DNA of 7,534 nt, taken from the NCBI GenBank assembly GCA_024277605.1, contig JAJRUU010000196.1:1-7534 (forward strand), in the 5' to 3' direction. Below are positions 1-5,757 of this stretch, one piece after another. The DNA is from a bacterium (lineage in GTDB: Bacteria > SZUA-182 > SZUA-191 > JAJRXT01). The notes under the pieces were generated by a model that saw only the letters and a list, made by a program, of their open reading frames with translations, was not told where the DNA came from and did not search any database. How positions within the stretch are numbered: position 1 is the stretch's first letter; every line of letters begins with the position of its first letter. Both the position numbers and the translations under genes were made by a program.

Positions 1-2030
1 TCACACAAGTGGCTGGGCACCTCCTCATAGTGGGAAAATTCCATACTGAACACCCCGCGGCCGCCGGTCATTGATCTCAGGTCAGGGGCATATTTTAAAA
101 CCTCGGCCATCGGCACCTGGGTGCTGATACTCTGGCTATTGGCCCGTGGTTCCACCCCCAGCACCTTTCCCCGCCGTGAGTTTAGATCACCGATCACATC
201 CCCCATACAATCGTCCGGTACGGCCACCTCCATGTTCATTACAGGCTCAAGTAATACCGGAGTGGCCTCCACCACCGCTTTTTTAAAGCCCATGGAACCG
301 GCGATTTTAAACGCCATCTCTGAAGAATCCACCGTATGATACGAGCCGTCATACAGGGTTGCCTTTATGTCTACCACCGGATAACCGGCAATCACCCCAC
401 CCTCCATGGCTTCATAGATGCCTTTCTCCACCGCCGGTATATACTGGCGTGGAATCACCCCGCCCGCTATTTTATCTACAAACTCAAAGCCTCCGCCTCT
501 GGGCAAGGGTTCAATCTCGATCCAGGTATCGCCATATTGCCCGCGGCCGCCGGACTGCTTCTTATACTTACCTTGAACTTTAGCTGAGGAGCGGATAGTC
601 TCCTTGTAGGGCACCTTGGGGGATTTCATGTTCACCTCTACTCCAAACTTGCGGTTTAGCCGGTCAATCATTACCTCCAGGTGCACCTGCCCCATACCGG
701 ATACAATCAACTCATGAGTCTCATCATTACGCTTGATTTTAAGCGAGGGATCCTCCTCGCATAAACGGTGCAGCGCCTGGCCCACCTTCTCCTCATCCCC
801 CTTGCTTTTGGGCTCGATGGCAAAGGAAATTACCGGTTTGGGAAACTCGATCGTATCGAGGATTATCGGGTTTCTCTCGTCACACAGCGTATCGCCGGTA
901 ACCGTGGCTTTCAACTTGGCCACCGCTGCAATATCACCAACCTTCACCGAATTAACCGCCTGCTGCTGCTTGCCTTGCAATATATAGATATGCCCCACTC
1001 GTTCCTTAATGTCCTGGGTGGAATTATACATGTTTGAATCGGCAGATAACTTTCCAGAAAACACCCGAAACAGGCTGAGCTTGCCGATATGCTGATCCAC
1101 TATGGTTTTAAAGACCTGAGCTGAAAACGGCTCACCGGCGGTAGGTTTGCGTTCCTCCTGGTTCTTGCCCACAATTGCATGGCGGTCGGCGGGTGAGGGC
1201 AGGTAATTAACTATAGCATCCAACAGCGGCTGCACACCGATATTTGAAGTAGCCGAACCGCACAACACCGGGACAACCTGCGAGGTTATCAGCGCCCAGC
1301 GCAGAGCCTGCTCCAATTGCGCCTGGGTTACCTCCTCGCCCTCCAGGTAGCTGGTCATTAAATCATCATTGGTCTCCACCACCGCTTCAATTAACTTCTC
1401 GCGATATTTATCCGCTTCCGCTTGAAGTTCAGCCTGAATGTCGGCCAGCTCGAACTTGCCGCTGCCGTCGTTTTTGTATACATAGGCTTTCTGCTTAACC
1501 AGATCCACCACCCCTTTAAAATCATGCTCTGCGCCAATGGGGATTTGCAGCGGCAACGGGGTCACCCCCAGGCCCTTTTCTATATCGCCCAAAGCGTTCA
1601 CAAAATTGGCCCGCTCGCGATCCATCTTGTTTATGAAAATAAGCCGCGGCAGCTCGTAGTCATGGGCGAATTGCCATACCTTCTGAGTCTGCACCTTCAC
1701 CCCGGAGATGGCACTGGCGATGACCAGCGCCGCATCGACCGCCCGCAGACAGGCCTTGGTATCGGCGATGAAGTTGGCATACCCCGGCGTATCTACAATA
1801 TTTATTTTATGCTTATTCCATTCAGCGTAGCCGATGCTTGTGCTTATAGAAGTCTTGCGCTTTATCTCATCCGCATCAAAGTCCATGCTGGAAGTGCCGT
1901 TATTTACCTCGCCCAGACGGTTTGTGCTTCCGGCATCAAACAACATCGCCTCGGACAATGAGGTCTTACCCGCACCCCCATGAGCGATAACTCCTATATT
2001 GCGCAACTCTCTGGTGTCATACTGCTTCAT
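1..2030 (-). CDS. fusA2: Elongation factor G-like GTPase (EF-G paralogue), 3' end cut by window edge
   Basis: I translated this by hand from ATG 2030-2028, giving about 676 residues with no stop before the window edge. Only a short C-terminal tail should be missing, because the family is about 680-690 residues. The start is supported by AAAGGAG six bases upstream. The GTPase domain shows a P-loop AHGGAGKTS (residues 16-24), a switch I segment KTSISTSI near 59-66, G3 DTPGYANF (80-87) and G4 NKMD near 134-137. Domains II to V follow, including the domain IV stretch GGRGQYGDTWIEIEP and the domain V stretch GDVIGDLNSRRGKVLG. Canonical EF-G has HIDAGKTT and DTPGH. The GGAGKTS loop and the Tyr in place of the catalytic His fit the EF-G-like (FusA2/EF-G-2) branch, which is known to bind GTP and is thought not to be the main translocase. 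It is cytoplasmic and ribosome-associated by family inference. No rpsL, rpsG or tuf lies beside it, which also favours a paralogue over housekeeping fusA. Confidence 0.93.
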   Translation of the reverse strand, partial: MKQYDTRELRNIGVIAHGGAGKTSLSEAMLFDAGSTNRLGEVNNGTSSMDFDADEIKRKTSISTSIGYAEWNKHKINIVDTPGYANFIADTKACLRAVDAALVIASAISGVKVQTQKVWQFAHDYELPRLIFINKMDRERANFVNALGDIEKGLGVTPLPLQIPIGAEHDFKGVVDLVKQKAYVYKNDGSGKFELADIQAELQAEADKYREKLIEAVVETNDDLMTSYLEGEEVTQAQLEQALRWALITSQVVPVLCGSATSNIGVQPLLDAIVNYLPSPADRHAIVGKNQEERKPTAGEPFSAQVFKTIVDQHIGKLSLFRVFSGKLSADSNMYNSTQDIKERVGHIYILQGKQQQAVNSVKVGDIAAVAKLKATVTGDTLCDERNPIILDTIEFPKPVISFAIEPKSKGDEEKVGQALHRLCEEDPSLKIKRNDETHELIVSGMGQVHLEVMIDRLNRKFGVEVNMKSPKVPYKETIRSSAKVQGKYKKQSGGRGQYGDTWIEIEPLPRGGGFEFVDKIAGGVIPRQYIPAVEKGIYEAMEGGVIAGYPVVDIKATLYDGSYHTVDSSEMAFKIAGSMGFKKAVVEATPVLLEPVMNMEVAVPDDCMGDVIGDLNSRRGKVLGVEPRANSQSISTQVPMAEVLKYAPDLRSMTGGRGVFSMEFSHYEEVPSHLC

Positions 2031-2106
2031 GTTAAGCTCCTTTCATACTGATTCATTTTTTGCCACAGACACAGAGAAAAAGCTAAAAACTTTCTATAAG
2101 AAAACC

Positions 2107-2138
2107 AGGAATACAGGAAGGGGCGCAGCCCCATTCCT
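2107..2138 (-). terminator. Strong hairpin downstream of the HEPN gene, possible terminator
   Basis: The core stem is GGGGC (2120-2124) paired with GCCCC (2128-2132) around a GCA loop. It is extended by GGAA (2116-2119) with TTCC (2134-2137) across one bulged A. AGGAAT (2107-2112) could pair with ATTCCT (2133-2138) instead. It lies about 70 bases after the HEPN stop on the minus strand. The T-tract beyond it on that strand is weak (a TTTT run), so termination is plausible but not certain. It could also be part of a dispersed palindromic repeat. Confidence 0.4.
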
Positions 2139-2143
2139 AAAAA

Positions 2144-2170
2144 GGGAACAATGTCCCCAGGCTATGCCTG
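2144..2170. repeat. Pair of small palindromes in the HEPN/EF-G spacer
   Basis: CAGGC (2158-2162) pairs with GCCTG (2166-2170) around TAT. Just before it, GGGA..CA (2144-2150) pairs with TGTCCC (2152-2157) with one bulged base. The second resembles the GGGGAC/GTCCCC palindrome at the end of the cysteine desulfurase gene, so both may belong to one repeat family. No function can be assigned. Confidence 0.35.
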
Positions 2171-2207
2171 TTCATGGTTTCCTTGTCTGTCATCTGATTT
2201 TTGTCCA

Positions 2208-3227
2208 CTAACATTTCCAAATATTTTCTATGAGACATTTGCTTCTAATTTGACCTACTGAACTATAAATAAATTTTGGTGCTGATTCCAAAGCGTAAAT
2301 AACATGGCTATGAACTCCCATAACCATAGAAACTGATCGCCAAGCTTGACTTTTAAGGTTCTTGTTAAGATCATTAGAGAGTCTAGGCGGTTGTTCATTA
2401 ATATCAAGGTATTTGTTTTCAAGATTTATATATACAAGTGCATCAAGTTGTGCACAATCTATTTTTCTTTCCCTGTATTTATCAACCTTCTTTTGAAGTT
2501 CTTGAATGATCAACGAAACAAGGTCTTCGTATGAAATAGAAGTGGGTGCATGATATGACTCCATAACATCAGCAATAGATTTAGCTTGATTATATTGAGC
2601 TACTTTATTTTTAAATTCGTCATGTCGCTTGCGATTGTCGTCAAGTATCTCCATTACTTCAAATCTTGCTGAGCGAAAAATTACATCCGGCGGTTCTTCT
2701 TCGGATAGTTTAAGTTCATCTGCCGAAAAATTTTCCCCTAAGCATCTTAAAAATGCTTTACAAGCAAGCTGTTCGCGTTCTTGCTTTTTAGTGTTGTTAA
2801 AAAAAACAACGTTTTCCTCCGCTTCGTCAACTAAGTCACTCTTATCTTTATTAAACCATAAATGCTTTTTTATCTCAGCCACAAATTCTGTAGCCTCGAT
2901 CTGCCTTTTCTCAGCCAGTTTTTGGGTAATTATTTTATAGATGTCATAGTAGGCTATTTCCCGATCTTGTTGAGCCTGGATAATCATTTGATGGTATTTT
3001 GGTTCAAGTTTGCCGGTTTTAGCAAAATACTGACCCAATGCGCTGATGACGGCTGAATGTTTTACTCTCTTTATCCCTGAATCAAGCAGCCATGCTTGAG
3101 CTGCATAGAACATGGCGTAATAAGCCTTGGATACGGCATCAGCATAAAAGTCTTTGGCAAGTAATTCCTTGACTACCCGCAGAGCGTGGTCTGCTTTCTC
3201 CAGCAGTTTTTCAGCATCCGGGGTCAT
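2208..3227 (-). CDS. HEPN domain protein fused to a C-terminal DUF1780 (putative endonuclease) domain
   Basis: The protein has 339 residues. Residues 1-122 are a HEPN domain of the small UPF0332/PF05168 kind: helical, with AYYAMFYAAQAWL (35-47), KHSAVISALGQYF (56-68), REIAYYD (89-95) and a final Ala-rich helix to about 122. A charged linker (about 123-140) leads to residues 141-325. I recognise these as DUF1780 from the pattern EREQLACKAFL (150-160), PPDVIFRSARFEV (179-191), LDDNRKRHDEF (195-205), YRERKIDCAQLDAL (251-264), LDINEQPP (274-281), QAWRSVSMV (294-302) and ALESAPKFI (312-320). DUF1780 is normally a stand-alone protein of about 200 residues and is annotated as a putative endonuclease. 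The start ATG overlaps the stop of the upstream nucleotidyltransferase gene (ATGA), so the two are probably translationally coupled; a GGGGTG site lies about 7 bases upstream. MNT/HEPN pairs are known antitoxin/toxin modules. This toxin lacks a clear RX4-6H RNase motif, so its activity may lie in the DUF1780 half. The C-terminal half is visibly more AT-rich than the HEPN half. Confidence 0.85.
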   Translation of the reverse strand: MTPDAEKLLEKADHALRVVKELLAKDFYADAVSKAYYAMFYAAQAWLLDSGIKRVKHSAVISALGQYFAKTGKLEPKYHQMIIQAQQDREIAYYDIYKIITQKLAEKRQIEATEFVAEIKKHLWFNKDKSDLVDEAEENVVFFNNTKKQEREQLACKAFLRCLGENFSADELKLSEEEPPDVIFRSARFEVMEILDDNRKRHDEFKNKVAQYNQAKSIADVMESYHAPTSISYEDLVSLIIQELQKKVDKYRERKIDCAQLDALVYINLENKYLDINEQPPRLSNDLNKNLKSQAWRSVSMVMGVHSHVIYALESAPKFIYSSVGQIRSKCLIENIWKC

Positions 3228-3553
3228 ATCAACACCCCATCCTGCTCCAGGTTTTGGTAGAAGAAGCTGCCTATTTGCGCTAATTCTTTATAATGGGTCT
3301 CAGAAAAAATTTTGATCGCCAATAACGGTTTAAAATCATGCGCCCACATGATGTTATAGGCTGTTTCATTTATCGACTCCTGGATACCCTTATCCTCAGC
3401 CTTAAGCACAATCAATAAATCCAAATCAGAATCGGGCTGTTCATCTCCCCTGGCATAGGAGCCAAAGCAACGTATTTCCACTATTTGCTCTCGCACCCCT
3501 GAAGGTAACTTTTGCTTGAATTCATCCAATATCTGTTTAATTCCGGCCCGCAT
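3224..3553 (-). CDS. Minimal nucleotidyltransferase (MNT), putative antitoxin of HEPN partner
   Basis: This 109-residue protein has the pol-beta-like nucleotidyltransferase fold. The motif GSYARGDEQPDSDLD (31-45) fits GSX10DXD exactly: Gly31 and Ser32 bind the nucleotide phosphates, and Asp43 and Asp45 bind metal. I do not see a clear third acidic residue on the later strand (around 76-83), which is common in the HEPN-associated branch. In characterised MNT/HEPN pairs the MNT protein neutralises the HEPN toxin, in some cases by adding AMP to a tyrosine of it. A similar role is inferred here, since the gene overlaps the HEPN gene by four bases. The ATG is preceded by GGAAGGGGG five bases upstream, inside the last codons of scpB. 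The scpB stop and this start are one base apart, so it should be co-transcribed with scpB. Confidence 0.9.
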   Translation of the reverse strand: MRAGIKQILDEFKQKLPSGVREQIVEIRCFGSYARGDEQPDSDLDLLIVLKAEDKGIQESINETAYNIMWAHDFKPLLAIKIFSETHYKELAQIGSFFYQNLEQDGVLI

Positions 3554-3554
3554 T

Positions 3555-4115
3555 TCAGCCCCCTTCCCTTACTTCGCCTTCCGGCTCATCCGCTGGCAAC
3601 AGCTCTTTTAGCTCTTCCATTTTGGGCAGGCAGGCTAAATCCTCCAGCCCGAAGTGCAATAAAAATTCCTGAGTAGTACCATACATGATCGGCCGCCCGG
3701 GAACTTTTTTGCGCCCCATAATCCTAATCAGCGATTTCTCAATGAGCGTCCTCAAAATACCGCTTACATCCACCCCGCGCACCACCTCAATCTCAGCCCG
3801 GATGATGGGTTGACGGTAAGCAATTATGGCCAAAGTTTCCAACGCCGCTGGTGAAAGTCGCCGCAACTGCCTCGAAGTATACAACCTATTTATCCAGGGG
3901 GCCAATCCAGGCCGGGTACACAGCTGATACCCACCGGCTATATTAAGCAGTTGCAGCCCGCTGTTTCTACTCTCATAATCAGCTATAAGCTCATTCAGGC
4001 AGCTGGTCAGCTCTTTTTTTTCATTATCCGTAATCTGCTTTAGCTGATTAATTGACAGGGGCTTGTCGCTTACAAAAAGTAAGGCCTCAATAATATTTTT
4101 TAATTGTATTTCCAA
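3555..4115 (-). CDS. scpB: Segregation and condensation protein B
   Basis: The protein has 186 residues, normal for ScpB. Two winged-helix domains are visible. Family signatures are IEALLFVSDKPLS (9-21), LSPAALETLAIIAYRQPI (87-104), RAEIEVVRGVDVSGILRTL (106-124), GRKKVPGRPIMYGTT (133-147) and FLLHFGLEDLACLP (151-164). ScpB is the kleisin-associated subunit of the bacterial Smc-ScpAB condensin and acts on the nucleoid in chromosome segregation. The start is TTG at 4115-4113. No in-frame ATG or GTG fits, the start N-terminus MEIQLKNIIEALLF matches the family, and a weak GGGG site lies about 9 bases upstream. ScpA normally precedes ScpB in an operon; here the upstream neighbour is a divergent cysteine desulfurase gene. 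Downstream, scpB leads directly into the MNT/HEPN pair. Confidence 0.96.
   Translation of the reverse strand: MEIQLKNIIEALLFVSDKPLSINQLKQITDNEKKELTSCLNELIADYESRNSGLQLLNIAGGYQLCTRPGLAPWINRLYTSRQLRRLSPAALETLAIIAYRQPIIRAEIEVVRGVDVSGILRTLIEKSLIRIMGRKKVPGRPIMYGTTQEFLLHFGLEDLACLPKMEELKELLPADEPEGEVREGG
3559..3567 (-). promoter_or_regulatory. Ribosome binding site of the MNT gene embedded in the scpB tail
   Basis: GGAAGGGGG on the minus strand lies five bases before ATG 3553 and also encodes the end of ScpB (Glu-Gly-Gly, then the stop). Combined with the one-base gap, this points to translational coupling between scpB and the MNT gene. Confidence 0.6.
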
Positions 4116-4153
4116 TAGCAGACACCCCGGTTACTACCATTGCCAAGTGTATT

Positions 4154-4182
4154 ATTTTAGCCCATGACTTGCTAAATGTAAA
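4154..4182 (-). promoter_or_regulatory. Sigma-A-type promoter for the scpB-MNT-HEPN operon
   Basis: On the minus strand a -35 TTTACA (4182-4177) and a -10 TAAAAT (4159-4154) are separated by exactly 17 bases. Each hexamer matches the consensus at 5 of 6 positions. Transcription would start near 4147, about 30 bases before the TTG start. Its -35 lies only 12 bases from the -10 of the divergent desulfurase promoter, so polymerases at the two sites could interfere with each other. Confidence 0.6.
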
Positions 4183-4191
4183 CCATTTTTG

Positions 4192-4200
4192 TGTTATAAT
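4192..4200 (+). promoter_or_regulatory. Extended -10 promoter for the cysteine desulfurase gene
   Basis: TGTTATAAT is a perfect extended -10 (TGN plus TATAAT). A TTGCTA at 4169-4174 is 20 bases away, too far for an ideal -35, which is tolerable with an extended -10. Transcription would begin near 4207. That rules out a TTG start at 4189 and supports ATG 4228. Confidence 0.6.
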
Positions 4201-4227
4201 GCTCTCATTGATACTGGAGAAACAAAA

Positions 4228-5385
4228 ATGAAACACTTGTATTTCGACCATAATGCTACTACCCCGATAGATGAAGCCGTGCTTACGACTATGTTACCAT
4301 ACTTAAGGGGCAGCTTCGGCAATCATTCCAGTGTGCATGCCCTGGGGCGTGAGGCGAAGGGGGCTATAGAGCAGGCCCGCTTACACGTTGCCGACTTGAT
4401 CGGGGCGGTACCGGATGAGATTATTTTTACCAGCGGCGGTACCGAGTCCATAAACCTGGCTGTTTTAGGCGCTGCCGCCTCATATCAGGGGGGGCGGATT
4501 ATCACCTCTCAAGTAGAGCATCCGGCGGTATTAAACAGCTGCGCCTACTTAGAACGAGCGGGTTTTGAAGTAGTATACTTGCCGGTAGATAATCAGGGCA
4601 TAGTAAAACCCTCACAGCTCGAAAACGCTCTTAGCTCCGATACCAGGTTGATAAGCAGCATGCTGGCCAATAATGAGACAGGTACCATCCAGCCTATTTC
4701 CGAGCTGTCCGCTATAGCCAGGCAGCATGGCATTCCGTTCCATACCGATGCGGTGCAGGCGGTGGGCAAGATCCCGGTTAATGTAGATGAGTTGGGAGTA
4801 CAGCTACTCTCGCTTTCCGGCCATAAAATATATGCCCCCAAAGGGATTGGCGCACTCTATATCCGCTGCGGGACCAAAATCGTTCCTCAGCTGTATGGCG
4901 GGCATCATGAACGGGGTTTTAGGCCGGGAACCGAAAATATAACCGGTATCGTGGGCTTGGGGGCGGCCTGCCAACTGGCTAAACAGCGCATGGCGGAAGA
5001 CAGCGCTTATATAGCTGATCTGGCAAAAACGTTATGGCGCACATTGAATGAGCGGATTGAGGGTGTTACGCTAAATGGACACGCTGATAAAAAACTACCC
5101 GCTACGCTTAATATAAGCCTTGCCGGTATAAGCGGGGAATCGCTGCTTATGAATCTGGACCTGGAGGGTATTGCCGTCTCAGCCGGTTCGGCCTGTAGCG
5201 CCGGCTCTCTGACAGCCTCCCATGTGCTCTTAGCGCTGGGGTTGTCTGATGCGCAGGCGCGCTCCAGTATTCGCATAAGTATAGGCCGGGGCAATACTTT
5301 AGAGGAAGTAGCTGCCCTGATTGAGGCGTTATGCCGAATTGTGCCCCGCTTGCGGGGGGAGGGGGGGGGACAGAGTCCCCTTTGA
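4228..5385 (+). CDS. nifS: Cysteine desulfurase (NifS/IscS type, class I)
   Basis: The protein has 385 residues counted from ATG 4228, which has GGAGA eight bases upstream. The frame stays open back to a TTG at 4189, but that codon is upstream of the likely transcription start. The enzyme is PLP-dependent and converts cysteine to alanine, passing the sulfur as a persulfide for Fe-S clusters, tRNA thiolation or cofactors in the cytoplasm. Visible landmarks are YFDHNATTP (5-13), TSGGTESIN (68-76), His98 in VEHPA, HTDAVQAVGK (172-181), the PLP lysine 200 in SGHK, HERGFRPGTEN (227-237) and the catalytic Cys323 in GSACSAGS. No iscR, iscU, mnmA or thiI lies beside it in the window, so the sulfur acceptor cannot be told. 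The last 12 or so residues (RLRGEGGGQSPL) are encoded by a GC-rich palindromic stretch and look like an acquired tail. Confidence 0.96.
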   Translation: MKHLYFDHNATTPIDEAVLTTMLPYLRGSFGNHSSVHALGREAKGAIEQARLHVADLIGAVPDEIIFTSGGTESINLAVLGAAASYQGGRIITSQVEHPAVLNSCAYLERAGFEVVYLPVDNQGIVKPSQLENALSSDTRLISSMLANNETGTIQPISELSAIARQHGIPFHTDAVQAVGKIPVNVDELGVQLLSLSGHKIYAPKGIGALYIRCGTKIVPQLYGGHHERGFRPGTENITGIVGLGAACQLAKQRMAEDSAYIADLAKTLWRTLNERIEGVTLNGHADKKLPATLNISLAGISGESLLMNLDLEGIAVSAGSACSAGSLTASHVLLALGLSDAQARSSIRISIGRGNTLEEVAALIEALCRIVPRLRGEGGGQSPL

Positions 5386-5390
5386 TTGGG
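5344..5390 (+). terminator. Double palindrome across the desulfurase stop codon, possible terminator or repeat element
   Basis: CCCCGC (5344-5349) pairs with GCGGGG (5352-5357). After a G-run, GGGGAC (5366-5371) pairs with GTCCCC (5375-5380) around AGA, followed by TTTGATT. The second stem lies inside the last codons, and the stop TGA is at 5383-5385. The shape suits a Rho-independent terminator with a poor T-tract, but may equally be an inserted palindromic repeat that now also serves as the gene end. Confidence 0.45.
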
Positions 5391-5414
5391 GAACTTTGAC
5401 TTTTTCCGTTGATT

Positions 5415-5438
5415 GTGGTAGCGTGAGGCCACTTTTTT
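5415..5438 (+). terminator. Weak hairpin with T-run after the desulfurase gene
   Basis: GTGG (5415-5418) pairs with CCAC (5429-5432) and is followed directly by six Ts. The stem is only four pairs with a ten-base loop, so it is a weak candidate. The T-run placement is what one expects of a Rho-independent terminator. Confidence 0.35.
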
Positions 5439-5475
5439 GTTTCCGTATAGAAAATCATATAATCATACTGCTAAA

Positions 5476-5541
5476 TCCAGAAAAATTCGGGTCTTGTTAT
5501 GGGCGAGTCGACAGTTAGTTGAAAATTATAACTTTATCAGC
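5476..5541 (-). repeat. Inverted repeat 1, left copy (decayed fragment of rnpA 3' end and rnpA-yidD spacer)
   Basis: The reverse complement of this stretch matches 7021-7086. By hand alignment 61 of 66 bases agree, and the core 5480-5531 has only two mismatches. The right copy covers the last five codons and stop of rnpA and the spacer before yidD. Weaker similarity to the inverted rnpA sequence seems to continue to about 5560 with small gaps (for example CCTGATCAACCGCCT against CCTGGTTAACGCCT). The left copy has no coding role, so it is best read as a relic of an inverted duplication or of an inversion. Confidence 0.8.
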
Positions 5542-5575
5542 TTCCTGATCAACCGCCTCGGGCAAACAAAGCCTT

Positions 5576-5644
5576 ATTGGACGTTGGCTCATAAGCCTTA
5601 TCTCGCAAGGGATGTCTTGCAAACCCAGGCTGAATTTATGAATA
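5576..5644 (+). repeat. Inverted repeat 2, left copy
   Basis: The reverse complement of 7360-7428 matches this 69-base stretch with five mismatches by hand count. The right copy lies after yidD, so the pair encloses the transporter, rnpA and yidD. Its order relative to inverted repeat 1 is the same on both sides, which a single element copied in inverse orientation would not give. Confidence 0.85.
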
Positions 5645-5671
5645 ATCGGGTAAATAAGCCAGCCCTTGCTT

Positions 5672-5688
5672 TTGGCCTATCAGGCCAA
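5672..5688. repeat. Triloop hairpin upstream of the transporter gene
   Basis: TTGGCCT (5672-5678) pairs perfectly with AGGCCAA (5682-5688) around ATC. There is no T-tract after it, so it is not a typical terminator. Its role is unknown. Confidence 0.5.
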
Positions 5689-5729
5689 CAGGGGGCGGAA
5701 TCAGCCATAACAATTTAGCCGTAATTGAT

Positions 5730-5744
5730 CCAGGCCCTGCCTGG
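5730..5744. repeat. Triloop hairpin 13 bases before the transporter start
   Basis: CCAGGC (5730-5735) pairs perfectly with GCCTGG (5739-5744) around CCT. It sits where a ribosome binding site would be expected, so as RNA it could limit translation of the downstream gene. It could also be a protein-binding palindrome. No direct evidence distinguishes these. Confidence 0.45.
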
Positions 5745-5757
5745 TTGAACACAGCAT

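Larger units (their letters stand above)
2031..2207. other. Spacer between HEPN gene and EF-G gene with two hairpins
   Basis: No gene is seen here. The spacer includes the EF-G ribosome binding site (minus strand, about 2037-2043) and two palindromes that are annotated separately. I found no convincing -35/-10 pair for the EF-G gene. A TTATAG-like box near 2093-2098 on the minus strand has no good -35 partner. Confidence 0.5.
5386..5757. other. Gene-free stretch before the cation transporter
   Basis: This region holds no convincing gene. The frames open across 5321-5718 have no recognisable product and no ribosome binding site. It contains a possible terminator (5415-5438), the left copies of two inverted repeats and two triloop hairpins, all annotated separately. 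Weak promoter-like boxes exist: TATAAT at 5458-5463, and TTGCAA (5617-5622) with AATAAT (5641-5646) at an 18-base spacing. The second pair could drive the transporter-rnpA-yidD operon. No known riboswitch was recognised. Confidence 0.5.

Noticed and set aside
1422..1961. 179-codon open frame on the plus strand
   Set aside because: It lies wholly antisense to the EF-G-like gene, whose product matches its family along its whole length. The antisense translation has no recognisable motifs.
4189..4227. Longer start (TTG 4189) for the cysteine desulfurase
   Set aside because: It overlaps the extended -10 promoter and precedes the likely transcription start. ATG 4228 has a well-placed GGAGA and begins with the family-typical YFDHNATT.
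5007..5458. Minus-strand open frames over the desulfurase 3' end
   Set aside because: They are antisense to a clear gene and derive partly from the G-rich palindromic element.
5437..5718. 93-codon open frame before the transporter
   Set aside because: No ribosome binding site and no recognisable product. It runs through two repeat copies. The repeat 2 segment stays open in the same frame at 7360-7428, but the substitutions are mostly non-synonymous.
5386..5757. Possible Mn or Co/Ni riboswitch in the transporter leader
   Set aside because: The conserved motifs of those classes were looked for by eye and not found. Only simple triloop hairpins are present.
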